A DNA stretch of 64,000 nucleotides from Mycolicibacterium brisbanense (lineage in GTDB: Bacteria > Actinomycetota > Actinomycetes > Mycobacteriales > Mycobacteriaceae), in NCBI RefSeq assembly GCF_001570425.1, contig NZ_BCSX01000039.1:62001-126000 (forward strand), given 5' to 3'. This document shows positions 18,204 to 27,090 of the stretch, in pieces. Numbering within the stretch: position 1 is the stretch's first letter; every line of letters starts with the position of its first letter. Both the position numbers and the translations under genes were made by a program. The notes beneath the pieces are model-generated. The model searched no databases. It was given only the letters and a program-made list of their open reading frames with translations, and was not told the origin of the DNA.

Positions 18204-18782
18204 CTATTGCCCGGGCGTTGCGGCTTGGTCAGCGGGCTCAGGCTGGGCCGGTGGCTCCAGTTGTGGGTAGCTCGGCGGGGTCGCGTTCGTCACCTCGCCG
18301 GTGGGCACTCCGGTCTTCGGCGGCGCCCCGGTGGGGCTCTCCAACAGCGGCTGCGGCCAAGGTCCTGCGCTGGAGACCATTCCCGGCAGGGTTCCGGTGT
18401 CGGACTGCAAGAGGGCCGAGGCGCTGTCGGGCGGCACGATTCCGCCTTGCACCCCGTAGCGCATGTTGGTGTAGTTCAGGATGAACGACTGATTCGGCAC
18501 CGGAGGACCAGGCTTGCTGTTGGGCAGACTCACGCTGGTTTGGGTCGGATCAGCAGTTGGCCCGCTTGTTCTCACGCCGCGGGTGTCGGTGGTGTGCGGG
18601 GGATATGTGTATGAGCCCGTGCCGAATTCGTAGGTGTAGGCGCCCTGGTACGGAATGCCGGGCACGCCTGGGACGAACGGCAGAATTGGGGGATCGGCAC
18701 TCGCGATACCGCTGCCCGCCGAGCCCATTGCCAGGATCATCGCGCCGCACGCGACGCATTGACGGATTCGGAGTGGTGCCAC
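18204..18782 (-). CDS. proline-rich secreted protein, unknown function
   Basis: I place the start at the GTG at 18782, because AGAAAGGAG precedes it with proper spacing; the ATG at 18800 would put that ribosome site inside the gene. The 192-residue product begins with a signal peptide (basic residues, hydrophobic core to about residue 27, ending SGIASA-DP). The mature part is rich in Pro, Gly, Ser and Thr with no known domain and no cysteines. It follows the MspA porin by 29 bp, so it is probably co-expressed and exported to the envelope alongside it. A surface or porin-associated protein is a guess from context. Confidence 0.65.
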   Translation of the reverse strand: MAPLRIRQCVACGAMILAMGSAGSGIASADPPILPFVPGVPGIPYQGAYTYEFGTGSYTYPPHTTDTRGVRTSGPTADPTQTSVSLPNSKPGPPVPNQSFILNYTNMRYGVQGGIVPPDSASALLQSDTGTLPGMVSSAGPWPQPLLESPTGAPPKTGVPTGEVTNATPPSYPQLEPPAQPEPADQAATPGQ

Positions 18783-18811
18783 AGACGTCTCCTTTCTCAT
18801 GTTGACGGAGG

Positions 18812-19453
18812 TCAGATCTTGATCGGATCGCCATAGATGGCGTACGAAAAGTGGCTGGCGGCAGTCGAAATACGCAGGTACGCGTACGAACGAATGTTGA
18901 CGTCACCGCCGCACGCGTCGGCTTTGACGTGAAGGTTGTCAACGCCGAGCGACGCGGTGTTGCCGGGGCTCAGCGCCATATTGGTCATCGGCAGGTCGAC
19001 GATCACGCCGGGTTGGACGATGGTCTCCAAGAATCCGGCCACGCCGGCGCTACCACCGACCGTGGTCGGGGGAAGCCCGACCGCACCAGCGACGCCACCG
19101 GTGCCGCCCACCACCAGACCCGCGGAAACGTCCGATTGACATCCCAGCTGATAGCCCAGGATGAACAGGCTGTCCTGGATCGGGCTCGCGCCACCGGTCG
19201 CCGTGGCCGTCGCCGTCGCGGTGACAAACGCCTCGCGTGAGTTGGACGCCGCAGCAAGGTTGGGAACGGAATTCACCACCTCGTCCTTGATCTGCAGGTC
19301 GAGCTGCCAGCCGTCCGGGGAAGTCTTGTCATAGACCTGCGGCGCCATGTGGATTGGCTCAGCCTTGACGGCAGGCGCCGCGGACAAGCTCGCTACCCCC
19401 ATGGCCACCGCCGCAGCCGCGAGAACGGGCGAGGACGAAAACCTCAGCCTCAC
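18812..19453 (-). CDS. MspA-family outer-membrane porin
   Basis: The product has 213 residues from a GTG at 19453 behind GAAAGGAA. A signal peptide ends near VKA-EP (about residue 32). The mature protein shows MspA-family segments: QLDLQIKDE near the start, LGYQLGCQSDVS in the middle and DACGGDVNIRSYAYLRISTAASH near the end. The two cysteine-containing segments flank a Gly/Pro/Val-rich stretch. These porins form octameric channels through the mycomembrane for small hydrophilic solutes and are typical of fast growers. It lies between a 7-TM protein gene and a secreted-protein gene on one strand, which suggests an uptake operon. Confidence 0.92.
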   Translation of the reverse strand: MRLRFSSSPVLAAAAVAMGVASLSAAPAVKAEPIHMAPQVYDKTSPDGWQLDLQIKDEVVNSVPNLAAASNSREAFVTATATATATGGASPIQDSLFILGYQLGCQSDVSAGLVVGGTGGVAGAVGLPPTTVGGSAGVAGFLETIVQPGVIVDLPMTNMALSPGNTASLGVDNLHVKADACGGDVNIRSYAYLRISTAASHFSYAIYGDPIKI

Positions 19454-19525
19454 GTTGTATTCCTTTCATGTTGTTGGTGATGTCAGGTGTGCGACCGGAT
19501 CTGAGTCCGGCCGCCGAGTAAGGAT

Positions 19526-20230
19526 TCAGCCGATACTGTGCCGGGCATCTGCTTTCTGGCTCCGGTTTCCCTCCGTGCCCGTGGCCACGTTGTGGTTGTG
19601 CAGCGCTCGGTAGGCGAGAAAGTAGATGGGACCCTGGCTTCCCCACGTGATCAGAGCGGCCGTGTAGAAAAGCGTGCGGTTCTGGTCGTCAAAGGGGAGG
19701 GGGAAGAAGTCGTAGCTCATCGCAATGGCTGATGCTGCAGCGGTGACCAGACCGGTTGCGACGGCCAGCTTTTGGGCACCGGACTCCCACACTCTCTTGA
19801 CGAAGTACGCCAGGAACGCGGTCGTGAGCACGTTTACCACGACATAAAACGTTGCCGGCGCGACGTGGAGCGTCTCGTCGTGAAACTTCCGGAGGAACAC
19901 GCCACCGGCGATGGCGAGCCCGAACACGCCGATCTCGACGGCAATCGTCGGCTTGTATTGATGGGTGACGGCCATCAGGCCCATGACGAGGATCAGCGTG
20001 AAACCGAACGACCGGGAGAACGCGTCGAGGAAAAAGGAGATGTCGTAGGCGACGCCGCCCTCTGCGGGGCCGAGTAGAGACCCGATGAGGAAATTGGTGG
20101 CGGACACGCCGACGACCAGACATTCAAGGCCGAGCAGGTAATTGCCGTAGTTTCGGATGAACTTCCATCCGAAGCAGTAGCCGACGGCAGCCAACCAGAC
20201 AGCGGCGGTAAGGAAGATGAGATCCTTCAT
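19526..20230 (-). CDS. seven-helix integral membrane protein, unknown function
   Basis: The product has 234 residues from the ATG at 20230 behind GAGAGG. It carries about seven hydrophobic helices (starting FLTAAVWLAAVGYCFG, then LLGLECLVVGVSATNFLIG, FGFTLILVMGLMAV, VEIGVFGLAIAGGVFL, FYVVVNVLTTAFLAYFV, LAVATGLVTAAASAIAM and ALITWGSQGPIYFLAY). I do not recognise the family. The MspA gene begins 72 bp after its stop, so the two may share a transcript. A GGTGCA-N3-TGCACx palindrome 109 bp upstream of the start links it to the amine oxidase and PhyH units. Sensor or transporter roles are both possible. Confidence 0.7.
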   Translation of the reverse strand: MKDLIFLTAAVWLAAVGYCFGWKFIRNYGNYLLGLECLVVGVSATNFLIGSLLGPAEGGVAYDISFFLDAFSRSFGFTLILVMGLMAVTHQYKPTIAVEIGVFGLAIAGGVFLRKFHDETLHVAPATFYVVVNVLTTAFLAYFVKRVWESGAQKLAVATGLVTAAASAIAMSYDFFPLPFDDQNRTLFYTAALITWGSQGPIYFLAYRALHNHNVATGTEGNRSQKADARHSIG

Positions 20231-20338
20231 CGCAGTGATTCCTCTCGAAGTGCAGATCGCGGTGGGATCGACGTGCAACTGTCGCCGTTCAGTGACCCCA
20301 GTCACAACGACAGGGCGCACCTGCTTTGGGCCGGAAGA

Positions 20339-20353
20339 GGTGCAGCGTGCACA
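20339..20353. promoter_or_regulatory. GGTGCA-N3-TGCAC palindrome, copy 2
   Basis: GGTGCA-GCG-TGCACA differs from the consensus repeat only at the last base. It lies 109 bp upstream of the 7-TM protein start, between that gene and the end of the MFS gene. The preceding GAAGA is shared with copy 1 at 18126-18140. Confidence 0.55.
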
Positions 20354-20377
20354 CATCCGAGCTCAGGGGACACTGCG

Positions 20378-21709
20378 CTACAGCCGGTCGAACCAGCGAA
20401 GCGCGGGCATTGCCAGCAGGGTCGCAGCAGCCAGAGCTAAAAACGCGGTCGCCGGATGCGTGACGAGCAATCCGACAGCCGTGGCGATGACGACGCCCCC
20501 AAGATTGCCTGCCATCCAGATGAGCCCGGCCGCTGTGCTCTCGGCGTCGGGGGCGTGCCGCTCACTGAGAGCCAGCACGATGGGCAGCGCCGGAAGGAGC
20601 AGGAATCCGACCCCGATCAAGGTGAGGAACGCCATGGTCGTACTGGGGACCAATGCCAGGTGCAAACACGCTACGGCGGTGAAACCGATTCCCACGCCCA
20701 TGATTTGGACCTCCCGGCGATGTCGATTCGCCCAAACCGGCACGGCGGCGCAGCCGATGACACCGGCGATCATGGTGAACGCCAAGATGAGGCCTGCGGT
20801 CGACTCCGAGACTCCGGCCGGTTCCAGTAGTGGCTGGACGAACGTCGCGAGCGCGATGAACGTACCCATCGGGATGGCGACGACAGCGCACAAACGCCGC
20901 AGGTAGCGGTTGCCGAATGCGGTGCGGAACGCACGAAGGCCACCGGTCACGCGCATAGCCTCGTCCCCTCCCCGCGGCTGCGAGAAGTGTAGCGCCCCAA
21001 GCAGACACAGCCCGGCATCCAGCGCCAGCAGGGCGGTGATGATGGTGAGGGCATGGATATTGCGGTCGCCTGGCAAGCACGCGCCGAGCAGATATCCCAC
21101 GACCATCCCGCCGAAAGTGGCCGACGATGCCGCGGCGATTCCGACTGCGCGGTCCTTGACGGCGAGATAGCCGACAGCGAGCCCCGGGATGGCGTTGAGG
21201 ACGAAGGGCTGTCCCACCGCGGCAACAACCTGGCCGATCAGTGCCCACGTGAAGTCGTCCGCAACCAGTCTCAGGAATGCTCCGCAGGCGGTGAGAAGCG
21301 CTCCGGCGATCAGGGCTGGACGGAAAAACCGATCGAGCGTGAGGCCTGCCGGGATGGCGAGTAGCACGTAGATCAGCGGAAAGACCTGAGACAGCCAACC
21401 GATTGAGGCTACTGAGACTCCGAAGTGCCGCGCGGCGTCATCGGTCACCGGCGCGTAGTTCACGACGAGCGCCTGGGTCGCGGCGGCGAGCAGTCCATAC
21501 GCGACAAAGACGGACCACCGGCTCTTCGCGTGCTCCGCGATGCCGGGTTCTTCGAGTGTCGCCTCCTCACGCGTGACGGTGACTCGCTCCTCGGCAGGAG
21601 GCGTCCGGGTTGGGCTTTCTAGACGAAATGCGTTGCGTTTCTGGGCAGTACGTCGAATCACGACCAGCGCGACGGCGGCACGCGTCGCCGTCGCCTCGGC
21701 CAGACTCAT
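20378..21709 (-). CDS. MFS transporter
   Basis: The product has 443 residues with a hydrophilic N-terminus of about 65 residues and twelve predicted helices. The loop 2-3 motif appears as AGLTLDRFFRP, a form of the MFS G-x-x-x-D-R-x-G-R-R signature. Its ATG at 21709 overlaps the permease stop by 4 bp, so it is the second gene of that operon. The fold fits CynX/NimT-type or drug/metabolite exporters more than sugar porters; the substrate is not evident. Regulation probably comes from the palindrome at 23275-23292 ahead of the permease. Confidence 0.85.
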   Translation of the reverse strand: MSLAEATATRAAVALVVIRRTAQKRNAFRLESPTRTPPAEERVTVTREEATLEEPGIAEHAKSRWSVFVAYGLLAAATQALVVNYAPVTDDAARHFGVSVASIGWLSQVFPLIYVLLAIPAGLTLDRFFRPALIAGALLTACGAFLRLVADDFTWALIGQVVAAVGQPFVLNAIPGLAVGYLAVKDRAVGIAAASSATFGGMVVGYLLGACLPGDRNIHALTIITALLALDAGLCLLGALHFSQPRGGDEAMRVTGGLRAFRTAFGNRYLRRLCAVVAIPMGTFIALATFVQPLLEPAGVSESTAGLILAFTMIAGVIGCAAVPVWANRHRREVQIMGVGIGFTAVACLHLALVPSTTMAFLTLIGVGFLLLPALPIVLALSERHAPDAESTAAGLIWMAGNLGGVVIATAVGLLVTHPATAFLALAAATLLAMPALRWFDRL

Positions 21710-23211
21710 CCGGCGTTCTTCGTCTGATCACCCGGGGTGGCATCGGCGGTCACCACGGCGCGGTCGGTGATCGTTGATCGCCGGGGACCGGCGTCACCCG
21801 TGGCGATGCGCCGACGAAGCACGAACATCCACCAGCCGAAGCCCAGGACCAGCAACACCGCCAGCGGAAGCAGGTTGGGCCGGAAGTCGGGCAGCAGAAC
21901 CAGCGCGGCCAGCACGATCGTGAAGCTCGCCAGGCCAAGGATGTGGATTGGCCTGCGGAAGCGTCCGAGGTCGAAGAAGCCCGGTTCCGACTTCGGGAAC
22001 GTGCCGCGAGCGTCGGCTACGAGCATTCCTGCCGTGGTGAGGATGTAGACCCCGACATAGCCGATGGTTGCCATGCCCAGGATGTAGGCGAATGCTGCTT
22101 CGCTGAACAGTGCTGTGACCAGGAAGAACGCTGAAACTGCTGCCGATCCCCACACCGCGGAGGTCGGGACCCGGTGCTTGGCGGACACCGTGTTGAACAC
22201 GCGCGCGAGTGGCGTCATGTTGTCGCGCGACATGGCGTAGAGCAGGCGGGTCGCGACGAGCATGTTCGCTAACACGCACACCAAGATGTTCGTCAGGGCG
22301 ATGGCGACGACGAAGTCTGCGAAGTGCGGAGAGATCTGTGACGCGATGATCTCTTCGATGGGCGTCGCACTTCCGTTGACGGCCTTGCGATCACCCGTCG
22401 CCAGCAAGAACGTGACGTACATGAAGAACTCGATCACCGCGGCCGTACCGAGCGCCATGAACATCGTGCGCGGAATCACCCGACGCGCGGCCCTGGTCTC
22501 TTCCGCGATATCGGCCGGCGCCTCCACGCCGAGCAGTCCGAACAGCGCGCCCAGGCTCGCGACCATCCAGGCGAACATGTACGGCGACGTGGCCGTGTCA
22601 CCGTGCGACGCCAAGTAGCTCAGCGGCTGGCCGGCGTGCCTGATGAGCACGACAAAGATGAGGACGAAGGCCGTAACCCCTACGGTCAGAAAGATCTCGA
22701 GAATCACACCGAGGTTGTTGATCGCCGTCGCGAGGCGAATGCCGTAGACGTTGATCAAGACACAGACCAGCAAGACGATCGCTGTGGTGCCGACCAGCTC
22801 GGGGGTGGTCGCGTTCCAACCGATGAGTCCGGCGAAGTACGTCGAGAAGGTGTAGGCGACCCCGGTGAATCCGGAGATGAAGCCGATCAAACCCAGGTAG
22901 CCGGTGAACCACCCGAGGCTGGGATGGACGAGCCTACTGGTCCATTGGTAGGCGTAGCCGGCAAGCGGGAGTTTGACCGCAAGGTCGGCCGCGATCATCG
23001 CCCAGATGGCGAAGATGACGACGACAACGGGCACTGTCCAGACAAAGGCCGGCCCAGCGGTGCTCAGGCCGAAGCCGAAGCCCGCATACACCGCTGTCGT
23101 CGCGCTGATCACGGCGAATCCGACGCAGAACGAGGCGAATGGACTTACTGATCGGTCCAGCTGCTGGGCATAACCAAGCTGCTTGAGGACCAGATCTTCC
23201 TCGGCAGTCAT
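21706..23211 (-). CDS. APC-superfamily amino acid / amine permease
   Basis: The product has 501 residues and about twelve helices in APC order, with the early unwound-helix segment FCVGFAVISATTAVY and the conserved LGVEAPADIAEETRAARRVIPRT stretch, which is the APC consensus for the region after helix 6. This pattern is typical of the amino acid/choline (ACT) or GABA-type permeases. It imports an amino acid or amine by proton symport at the plasma membrane. It is first in an operon with the MFS gene. A perfect palindrome lies 64-81 bp upstream, and a related site precedes the divergent catabolic operon beyond the TetR gene, so uptake and catabolism are probably co-regulated. Confidence 0.88.
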   Translation of the reverse strand: MTAEEDLVLKQLGYAQQLDRSVSPFASFCVGFAVISATTAVYAGFGFGLSTAGPAFVWTVPVVVVIFAIWAMIAADLAVKLPLAGYAYQWTSRLVHPSLGWFTGYLGLIGFISGFTGVAYTFSTYFAGLIGWNATTPELVGTTAIVLLVCVLINVYGIRLATAINNLGVILEIFLTVGVTAFVLIFVVLIRHAGQPLSYLASHGDTATSPYMFAWMVASLGALFGLLGVEAPADIAEETRAARRVIPRTMFMALGTAAVIEFFMYVTFLLATGDRKAVNGSATPIEEIIASQISPHFADFVVAIALTNILVCVLANMLVATRLLYAMSRDNMTPLARVFNTVSAKHRVPTSAVWGSAAVSAFFLVTALFSEAAFAYILGMATIGYVGVYILTTAGMLVADARGTFPKSEPGFFDLGRFRRPIHILGLASFTIVLAALVLLPDFRPNLLPLAVLLVLGFGWWMFVLRRRIATGDAGPRRSTITDRAVVTADATPGDQTKNAG

Positions 23212-23274
23212 GAGACCTACCTATCTGAGTGTCCGGCAACTAGCCGGAGGTGGATGTGATGCGAGAAATGTGAG

Positions 23275-23292
23275 CGAACGAATATTCGTTCG
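23275..23292. promoter_or_regulatory. TetR operator, permease side
   Basis: CGAACGAA-TA-TTCGTTCG is an 18-bp perfect palindrome upstream of the permease-MFS operon. Sixteen bases of it recur with one difference at 24270-24285 on the other flank of the TetR gene. Confidence 0.7.
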
Positions 23293-23458
23293 TATAAGTG
23301 ACGTACGCTACTTTCGCCCGAACGCCATGTCAACGGTCGGCTGATCCCGGGACTCGCCGGGTGGCGGCCGAGGAGCGAATTACCTTGGCGTACTTAGGGT
23401 GTGCGCCTCGTCGGGCGCAGTAACTGCAGCGGCGAACGGTATGTGCCGCTGTCCGGGT

Positions 23459-24139
23459 TCAGTCGGCCCGATGTCCGACGAGCATGGAGCGCGCCATCTG
23501 CCAATGCAGCTCGGCGACTTCCTCGGGCTTCATCGGGCCGTCGGTCTGGAACCAATTCGCGACACGATCACACATGGCGATGATGGCGATCGAGACAATC
23601 GTGACCTCGGCGTGCGGCACCTCTGGGGCGAAGGCCGTCACGCGGTCGCACACCAGATTCAAGTAGGCGCGTTGCGCGGAGAGCAGCCTGTCGTAGTCGT
23701 CGGTCGACAAGAACTGGCCCGCGGTGGCGGTGTTGAGAACGAGATCCGCGACGCGAGCAATGTGCATGTTCTGGATTTGGTACAGCACGTGTCGGCGGAC
23801 CGTCTCCCGCAGTTCTTCCTCGGGATCGAGGCCGCTCACGTCTGCCGCGTTGTCCATGAAGTCGGCCAGTACCCGGGACACCGCCTCGGTAAGGATCGCT
23901 TCCTTCGAGGGAAAGTGGCTGTACAGTCCGGGCGCCTTGATGCCGGCGGCTTCAGCGACTTCCCGAACGGTGAAGGCGCCGAATCCGCGATCGGCGACGA
24001 TCGTGATGGCGGCTGCCAGGATCCTCTCGCGCATGACGTCCGGATCGAAAACCCGGCCGAGGCTCGCAATGGCTGCTGAACGGTCCCGCTCCGGGGAGCT
24101 CGCGGCATGCCGGGCCGAGGAACCTCTTGCGGATGTCAT
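23459..24139 (-). CDS. TetR-family repressor
   Basis: The product has 226 residues from the ATG at 24139 behind CTGGAGGA. The helix-turn-helix lies in about 47-85, with FTVREVAEAAGIKAPGLYSHFPSKEA as its recognition region (TetR signature). The C-terminal half is a helical ligand pocket. The gene sits between the permease operon and a divergent catabolic operon, and near-identical palindromes flank it. The simplest reading is a repressor of both transcription units and of itself, released by an acyl-CoA or amine-derived ligand made in the pathway. Confidence 0.9.
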   Translation of the reverse strand: MTSARGSSARHAASSPERDRSAAIASLGRVFDPDVMRERILAAAITIVADRGFGAFTVREVAEAAGIKAPGLYSHFPSKEAILTEAVSRVLADFMDNAADVSGLDPEEELRETVRRHVLYQIQNMHIARVADLVLNTATAGQFLSTDDYDRLLSAQRAYLNLVCDRVTAFAPEVPHAEVTIVSIAIIAMCDRVANWFQTDGPMKPEEVAELHWQMARSMLVGHRAD

Positions 24140-24269
24140 GTGTCCTCCAGGTAGCCGGGTCGGTCCAAGGTTACGACCCTCGGGTCGGGCCTGAATTCGG
24201 TGGGCTGCGCGGTACCGGCGCATGAATGCAGGGCGAACTGTTGACGGGAACCAGCGTCGACCGTAGCCT

Positions 24270-24285
24270 AACGAATGTTCGTTCG
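24270..24285. promoter_or_regulatory. TetR operator, catabolic-operon side
   Basis: AACGAATGTTCGTTCG matches 15 of 16 bases of the permease-side palindrome (23277-23292). It lies 71 bp before the dehydrogenase ATG and 131 bp upstream of the TetR start, so one site could control both divergent promoters. Confidence 0.65.
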
Positions 24286-24355
24286 TAAGCTTGCGTGAGG
24301 AATCCGCACCGACTGGCGTACCTCGGCGAGGGCGCGATCTTGGAAGGGGCACGAC

Positions 24356-25525
24356 ATGGTGTCTGTAGGTATTGCCGGCCTGGGGCAGATGGGCGGAGCC
24401 GCTCTGCGGATCTTGCTCGACCATCTGCCCGATGCGCAGTTCTTGGCGATGGACCGTTCGCCTGAAGCGCTCCGCCGCGCCGAGGCGCTCGACCCGGGAC
24501 GCGTTCGAGGACAGATCGTCGACGTCACCACGGGGACGGTGGACCTGGACGGGCTTGACTTGGTGCTCAACATGTCTGGGCCGTTCTATGCCGGTTCGGG
24601 CAGCCTGGCCCAAGCAGCGTTGAGGGCGGGCACGACGTACATCGATATCGGTGACGACCTCGAGGCGACCGAGACGGTCCTGGCTATGGACGCCGATGCC
24701 AAGCGCGCGGGCGTCGCGCTCGTCAGCGGTGCGGGATGGTCCCCCGGAGTATCGAACTGGTGCGCCGCCCGTTTGCTTGACGAATTCCCCGACAGTGACG
24801 GCGTCCAGGTGGTGTGGGCGACTCACGAACGGGATCCCGGAGGACTGGCTCCGTTGCGCCACATGCTCCACATGGCGGTCACGCCGTGTCCCGTTTGGCG
24901 CGACGGGCAGTGGGTGCAGTCGCCGGGTTTTGTGCCGGAAACGGCCGCGACGTTCACCTTCCCCGATCCACTCGGCGTCATCCAGGCATATGACACCGCT
25001 CACCCAGAGCCGAGGACCCTCGCCAGGTTCTTCCCCCGGTTGCGAAACGCGAGTTGCAAGGGGTCATTGCGCCCCGACTGGGCGAACGCAGCATTTTCGA
25101 CGCTGGGGCGCATCGGATTCGGCCACGATGACGTCGTGGTGAACATCGCCGGACAGGATGTGGAACCGGCAGAGTTCCTCTGGAAGATGATGTGGGCACG
25201 GCACGAGGCATCGGCCAGACCGAAGAACGGTAAACCGTTGACAGCGCTGTTGATTCAAGTTCTCAACGGGCCTCGCGTGCACGGTGCCGTTGCACTGATC
25301 GATGATGCGCCGATGTCGCGTGGTACAGGCCTCGGTGCGGCTGTCGCCGCACTTTCGGCGCTGCGGGAATGTCCTCCGCCGGGAGCGTGGGGGCCGGAGA
25401 TCTTCCCCTGGCAGTTCGCCCTCACCGAGTTCGAGAGAATCGGACGCTCGCTGGGCGGATTCGGGCCGGGTATCCAGAGCCTCGCAGCCGAATCTGCACC
25501 CCTTTCGGCGCCTGCCGGAGTCTGA
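24356..25525 (+). CDS. saccharopine dehydrogenase-like NAD(P)-binding protein
   Basis: The product has 389 residues from an ATG behind GGAAGGGG. The N-terminus is a Rossmann fold with GLGQMGG (8-14). A conserved LNMSGPFYAGSGSLAQAALRAGTTYIDI stretch, typical of saccharopine dehydrogenase/reductase-like proteins, follows near 80-110. The C-terminal half is less conserved. In this family the substrate is an imine or keto group next to an amino acid, but many members have unknown roles. It opens a three-gene operon with an acyl-CoA ligase 9 bp downstream and an alcohol dehydrogenase; the permease regulated by the same operator suggests amino acid or amine-derived substrates. Confidence 0.8.
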   Translation: MVSVGIAGLGQMGGAALRILLDHLPDAQFLAMDRSPEALRRAEALDPGRVRGQIVDVTTGTVDLDGLDLVLNMSGPFYAGSGSLAQAALRAGTTYIDIGDDLEATETVLAMDADAKRAGVALVSGAGWSPGVSNWCAARLLDEFPDSDGVQVVWATHERDPGGLAPLRHMLHMAVTPCPVWRDGQWVQSPGFVPETAATFTFPDPLGVIQAYDTAHPEPRTLARFFPRLRNASCKGSLRPDWANAAFSTLGRIGFGHDDVVVNIAGQDVEPAEFLWKMMWARHEASARPKNGKPLTALLIQVLNGPRVHGAVALIDDAPMSRGTGLGAAVAALSALRECPPPGAWGPEIFPWQFALTEFERIGRSLGGFGPGIQSLAAESAPLSAPAGV

Positions 25526-25534
25526 GGGATCTCG

Positions 25535-27073
25535 ATGACGCACTCTTCGGACACCGAGCATGCGAGCCTTGCCGAGACGGTGGCTCGCTGGGCGGCAACA
25601 CGACCGACAGCCGTCGCATTACGTTGCGGCGGAACGGCTCTCACATGGCTGGAACTCGACGAAGCGATGACCCGCTTCGGCGCCGCACTGCGCACTCGCG
25701 GTGCGCGAATCGGCGATCGTGTCGTGTTGCTCGGGGAGAACAGCCTGGAATGGGTCGTCGCATTCCTCGGGTGTCAACGCGCACGTCTGATCGTCGTTCC
25801 GATGAACACCCGGCTCGCACGCAGTCAGATCGTGGCGCAGGTCGCCAAGGTCGACGCCAAGGTGGTGCTTCACGACGCGGGCCTCGTCCCTCCGGACTTA
25901 CTCGCTTCGACCGGCGCTCAGTGCATCGAGCTCGAGGCGCTGCTACGGGAGACGGGACAGTTTCCCCTCGATCAGGTTGCCGCATCTGACGATTCGGAAG
26001 GCCATGACGTTCCCGCGCTGATCAGCTTCACCTCGGGTACCACTGGAATCCCCAAGGGTGCAGTCATCGGCAGTGTCGCGATTTCTGAGCTGGTATACGC
26101 GTTCTCGAACTATTTCGAAACGGGTCCGGACGACAGCACTCTCATCGTCGTCCCGATTTTTCACAACACGGGCTTCGCAGATCAACTGGCGCACATGGTC
26201 GCATCCGGCGGGACGACGAACTTGTTGCGGCGTTACCGGACTGGGGAAGCGGCAGCGGAGTTGATAGCACGGCCGGTGACATTTCTGGCGGCCGTACCGA
26301 GCATGCTGCGAATGCTGATGCTGCACGACGAGGCTGACGCGATCTTCGGCGGCATGCGCGCAATCATGTACGGCGGCAGCGCAATGCCCGAGGCCTGGGT
26401 GCAGGAGCTCCTTCGGCGGTGGCCCCACCTCAAGCTCGTGCACGCCTATGGACTGAGCGAGTTCACATCGGTGTGCACGTTCCTGCCGAGTGACTTGGCT
26501 GCGACCAAAGCCGAATCGGTGGGACGGCCACTGCCCGGCGTCGAATTGCGCATCGTGGACGAGTCGGGCGCAGACGTGGAACCTGCCGGGCTGGGAGAAG
26601 TGTGGGTCGCCGGACCGACGCGGATGCTCGGCTACTGGGATGAGCCGGGTTTGACGTCCGAGAAGATGACCGGGCAGTGGCTGCGCACAGGCGATATCGG
26701 TCACATCGATGACGACGGCCTGCTGTGGCTGCACGGCCGAGCCGACGACGTGATCAACCGCGGGGGTGAGAAGATCATGCCCACGTTCGTCGAGTCGCAC
26801 ATCGCTCGTCACGAGAACGTGGCGGCCGCATGCGCTTTCGGCTATGCCGACGATATTCTGCAACAGCGTATCGCAGCGGCCGTCGAGCTTCGCCCGGGCA
26901 CGGCCTTCGATGAGCAGGAACTCGTCGGGTTTCTTCGGACGTGCTTGCCGGACTATGCGATTCCCGATCGATGGGTCCTGTACGACGCGCTTCCCCTGAA
27001 CGCATCCGGCAAATTCGATCGTAAGGCCGTCCGTGCTGACTTCGAGGCAGCACTGAACCCGAAACCTCTATGA
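25535..27073 (+). CDS. AMP-forming acyl-CoA synthetase
   Basis: The product has 512 residues. The phosphate loop SFTSGTTGIPKG lies at about 164-175, the A5 motif HAYGLSE near 305-311, the A7/A8 region WLRTGDIGHIDDDG in the hinge and the catalytic Lys at about 493 in NASGKFDRK. It activates a carboxylate to acyl-AMP and then acyl-CoA. The start ATG is 9 bp after the dehydrogenase stop. Compared with fatty-acid FadD proteins (about 540-600 residues) it is short, closer to medium-chain or aromatic/cyclohexane-type ligases. Substrate specificity cannot be read from the sequence alone. Confidence 0.9.
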   Translation: MTHSSDTEHASLAETVARWAATRPTAVALRCGGTALTWLELDEAMTRFGAALRTRGARIGDRVVLLGENSLEWVVAFLGCQRARLIVVPMNTRLARSQIVAQVAKVDAKVVLHDAGLVPPDLLASTGAQCIELEALLRETGQFPLDQVAASDDSEGHDVPALISFTSGTTGIPKGAVIGSVAISELVYAFSNYFETGPDDSTLIVVPIFHNTGFADQLAHMVASGGTTNLLRRYRTGEAAAELIARPVTFLAAVPSMLRMLMLHDEADAIFGGMRAIMYGGSAMPEAWVQELLRRWPHLKLVHAYGLSEFTSVCTFLPSDLAATKAESVGRPLPGVELRIVDESGADVEPAGLGEVWVAGPTRMLGYWDEPGLTSEKMTGQWLRTGDIGHIDDDGLLWLHGRADDVINRGGEKIMPTFVESHIARHENVAAACAFGYADDILQQRIAAAVELRPGTAFDEQELVGFLRTCLPDYAIPDRWVLYDALPLNASGKFDRKAVRADFEAALNPKPL

Positions 27074-27090
27074 CTGAAAAGGGATCTGCC

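Noticed and set aside
26056..26068. GGTGCA at about 26056 in the acyl-CoA ligase gene as a fourth regulon site
   Set aside because: It lacks the TGCACC half and lies inside a coding region.
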